DNA of 38,494 nt from Thermoanaerobaculia bacterium (GTDB lineage: Bacteria; Acidobacteriota; Thermoanaerobaculia; Multivoradales; Multivoraceae). Shown in pieces: positions 36,944 to 38,494 of this stretch; the stretch's first letter is position 1, and each line of letters opens with the position of its first letter. Location: assembly GCA_022824725.1 (NCBI GenBank), contig JAJDZH010000352.1, positions 1-38,494 on the forward strand, read 5' to 3'. The notes below the pieces were generated by a model. The model was not told the DNA's origin and searched no databases. It saw only the letters and a list, made by a program, of their open reading frames with translations. Made by a program: the position numbers and the translations under genes.

Positions 36944-38494
36944 GTGTCGGCGGTGCGGATCATCCGAGTCGTCGTGTTGACATTGGCGGTCGTGCCGGCC
37001 GCGGCGCTGGCGCAGAGCGGGCAGGCGGAGATCACCCCTGCCTTCGAGCCCGTGGACTTTGCCGTCGCGGTCGATCCGCGGGCCGACGGTTGGGATACCG
37101 AGGCGCTCAGCGAACAGGCTGAGGCGCAGCTCAAACGCGTGGCTGCGTGGCTTGCGGAGGTGGCCGCGGGCGGCGCCGATGCCGTGCCTTCCGGCGACGT
37201 GGCGACGGTCGTGGATCAGGCCTTCGAGTCGCCGGGCTTCGTGCCGGACGAACTGACCGCGCGCTTCCAGGGGCCGGCCTTCACCGTCGAGAGCGGGAGC
37301 GCGAGTGGCGCGGATGGCGGCTACCGCGGCGCCGAGGGTTTCGGCCGCGCCCTCGGGGCCCTCGCCGGGCGGCTGGCCGGCGACCGGCCGCCGCGGGTGG
37401 ACTTCAAGCTGTACTCGATCGATGCCGGGTCGGAGGGGTTCACGACGCTGGCCTACTTCGAGGCGGCGGCGGGTGCGGGCGGCGGCTTCAGACAGGTGAA
37501 CGCGGTCTGGTCGACCGTCTGGAGGTTGCCGGCGGGCGGCGCCGGCGAGCCGTTGCTGCTGCGGGTCGAGGTGGCCGACTACGAGGAGACCTCGACTCCC
37601 CGCCGTCCTCTCTTCGTCGACGTCACGGAGGCCGCGGTCGGCCACAACCCGAGCTACGGGGAGCAGTTGCTCCAGCCGCCGGACGCCTGGCTCAACCGGA
37701 TCACCAAGGCGTCGGGCTACAACAAGACCGGCTGGCAGGGAGTCTCGGTCGCGGATGTCAACGGCGACGGCCTGGAGGACCTCTTCCTGCCCGAACAGGG
37801 CGGCCTGCCGAACCGGCTCTACGTGCAGAATCGGGAAGGCACGTTCGACGACCGTTCGGCCGAAGCGGCGGTCAACTTCCTGGAGCGGGCCCTGGCCGGG
37901 CTGTTCGTCGATCTCGACAACGACGGCGACCCGGACCTGGTGCTCTCCAGCCGCCCGGCCGTGCTGGTCCTCGAGAACGACGGCAGCGGCGGCTTCGGCC
38001 GCGTCCGCCACATCGCCGGCGACATACCGGACAGCAACTCGCTCTCCGCGGCCGACTACGACAACGACGGCGACCTCGACCTCTACGTCTGCGCCTACCG
38101 TCGGGCCTACGACGAGCGCGGCGTCGCGAGCCCGGTGCCGTACCACGACGCGAACAACGGCGGCCGGAACGTGTTGCTCCGCAACGACGGCGATTTCCGC
38201 TTTGTCGACGCGACGGCCGGGGCGGGGCTCGACGTGAACAACCGCCGCTTCAGCCTGGCCGCGTCCTGGGAGGACGTCGACGGTGACGGCGACCCGGACC
38301 TCTACGTGGCGAACGACTACGGCCGGAACAACCTGTACCGCAACGACGGCGGCCGCTTCGTCGACGTGGCCGGGGAGGCCGGCGTCGAGGACATCTCCTC
38401 CGGCATGTCCGTGAGCTGGGCCGACTACAACCGGGACGGGCGGATGGACGTCTACGTCGGCAACATGTTCTCCGCCGCCGGCAACCGGATCACC
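36944..38494 (+). CDS. Secreted FG-GAP/VCBS-repeat protein (3' end beyond the window)
   Basis: An open frame of 517 codons runs to the window edge without a stop. GTG 36944 has AGAGGGA eight bases upstream. The N-terminus is a signal peptide (VVVLTLAVVPAAALAQ), so the protein is exported. Residues about 25-235 match no family I recognise. From about residue 260 there are at least five calcium-loop repeats of the FG-GAP/VCBS type: DVNGDGLEDL, DLDNDGDPDL, DYDNDGDLDLYV, DVDGDGDPDLYV and DYNRDGRMDVYV. Such repeats fold as beta-propeller blades and often precede an ASPIC/UnbV domain, which would lie beyond the edge. Binding or structural roles at the cell surface are likely. It is divergent from the YdeP-like gene, with only 26 bases between the start codons. 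Confidence 0.88.
   Translation, partial: MSAVRIIRVVVLTLAVVPAAALAQSGQAEITPAFEPVDFAVAVDPRADGWDTEALSEQAEAQLKRVAAWLAEVAAGGADAVPSGDVATVVDQAFESPGFVPDELTARFQGPAFTVESGSASGADGGYRGAEGFGRALGALAGRLAGDRPPRVDFKLYSIDAGSEGFTTLAYFEAAAGAGGGFRQVNAVWSTVWRLPAGGAGEPLLLRVEVADYEETSTPRRPLFVDVTEAAVGHNPSYGEQLLQPPDAWLNRITKASGYNKTGWQGVSVADVNGDGLEDLFLPEQGGLPNRLYVQNREGTFDDRSAEAAVNFLERALAGLFVDLDNDGDPDLVLSSRPAVLVLENDGSGGFGRVRHIAGDIPDSNSLSAADYDNDGDLDLYVCAYRRAYDERGVASPVPYHDANNGGRNVLLRNDGDFRFVDATAGAGLDVNNRRFSLAASWEDVDGDGDPDLYVANDYGRNNLYRNDGGRFVDVAGEAGVEDISSGMSVSWADYNRDGRMDVYVGNMFSAAGNRIT

Overview
The window is a gene-dense, GC-rich bacterial chromosome segment holding about 28 protein genes. I see no rRNA, tRNA, CRISPR array, prophage or insertion sequence. 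A lipoprotein sulfatase fused to TPRs, an ECF sigma factor coupled to a YfbK-like vWA protein and an FG-GAP/ASPIC-like secreted protein suggest Acidobacteriota (Thermoanaerobaculia-like) or a similar lineage. That placement rests on gene content only and is tentative.

Layout. 1-2859 (+): ECF sigma factor translationally coupled to a membrane-anchored vWA protein. 2860-6032: methionine/homocysteine genes, metY plus a hydrolase on the minus strand and a homocysteine S-methyltransferase on the plus strand. 6080-14114: TPR-sulfatase, second alpha/beta hydrolase, PhoB-like histidine kinase/response regulator pair, FKBP lipoprotein, UppP and a LuxR-type regulator. 14202-23625 (-): one long biosynthetic operon read right to left, ilvL leader - ilvE - ilvB - ilvN - ilvC - leuA - leuC - leuD - leuB. 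23795-28320 (+): SNF2 helicase with a SWIM zinc finger, then citramalate synthase cimA. 28336-36917 (-): YdeP-like molybdopterin oxidoreductase, fdhD, an animal-type glutamate dehydrogenase, a Na+/Ca2+ exchanger-like antiporter and gcvP. 36944-38494 (+): 5' part of an FG-GAP protein cut by the window edge.

The most notable system is the branched-chain amino acid locus. The only non-coding gap over 300 bases (23474-23794) carries, on the minus strand, an unlisted 22-codon reading frame with an uninterrupted run of 12 Val/Leu/Ile codons. It is followed by a strong intrinsic terminator ending 25 bases before ilvE. A GGGGGCT segment near the leader stop codon can pair with the 5' arm of that terminator. 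This is a complete ribosome-mediated attenuator controlling eight genes. The nearby cimA implies that isoleucine is made from pyruvate and acetyl-CoA through citramalate, using the LeuCD and LeuB encoded by the attenuated operon.

A second signal is promoter placement. Several transcription-unit-leading genes (metY, uppP, the histidine kinase, the YdeP-like gene, roughly the FKBP gene) have a TAnnnT-like -10 hexamer ending six bases before the start codon, with no Shine-Dalgarno motif. This predicts leaderless mRNAs. Many internal genes overlap by ATGA or GTGA, and convergent pairs are separated by 0-15 bases with no obvious terminator.
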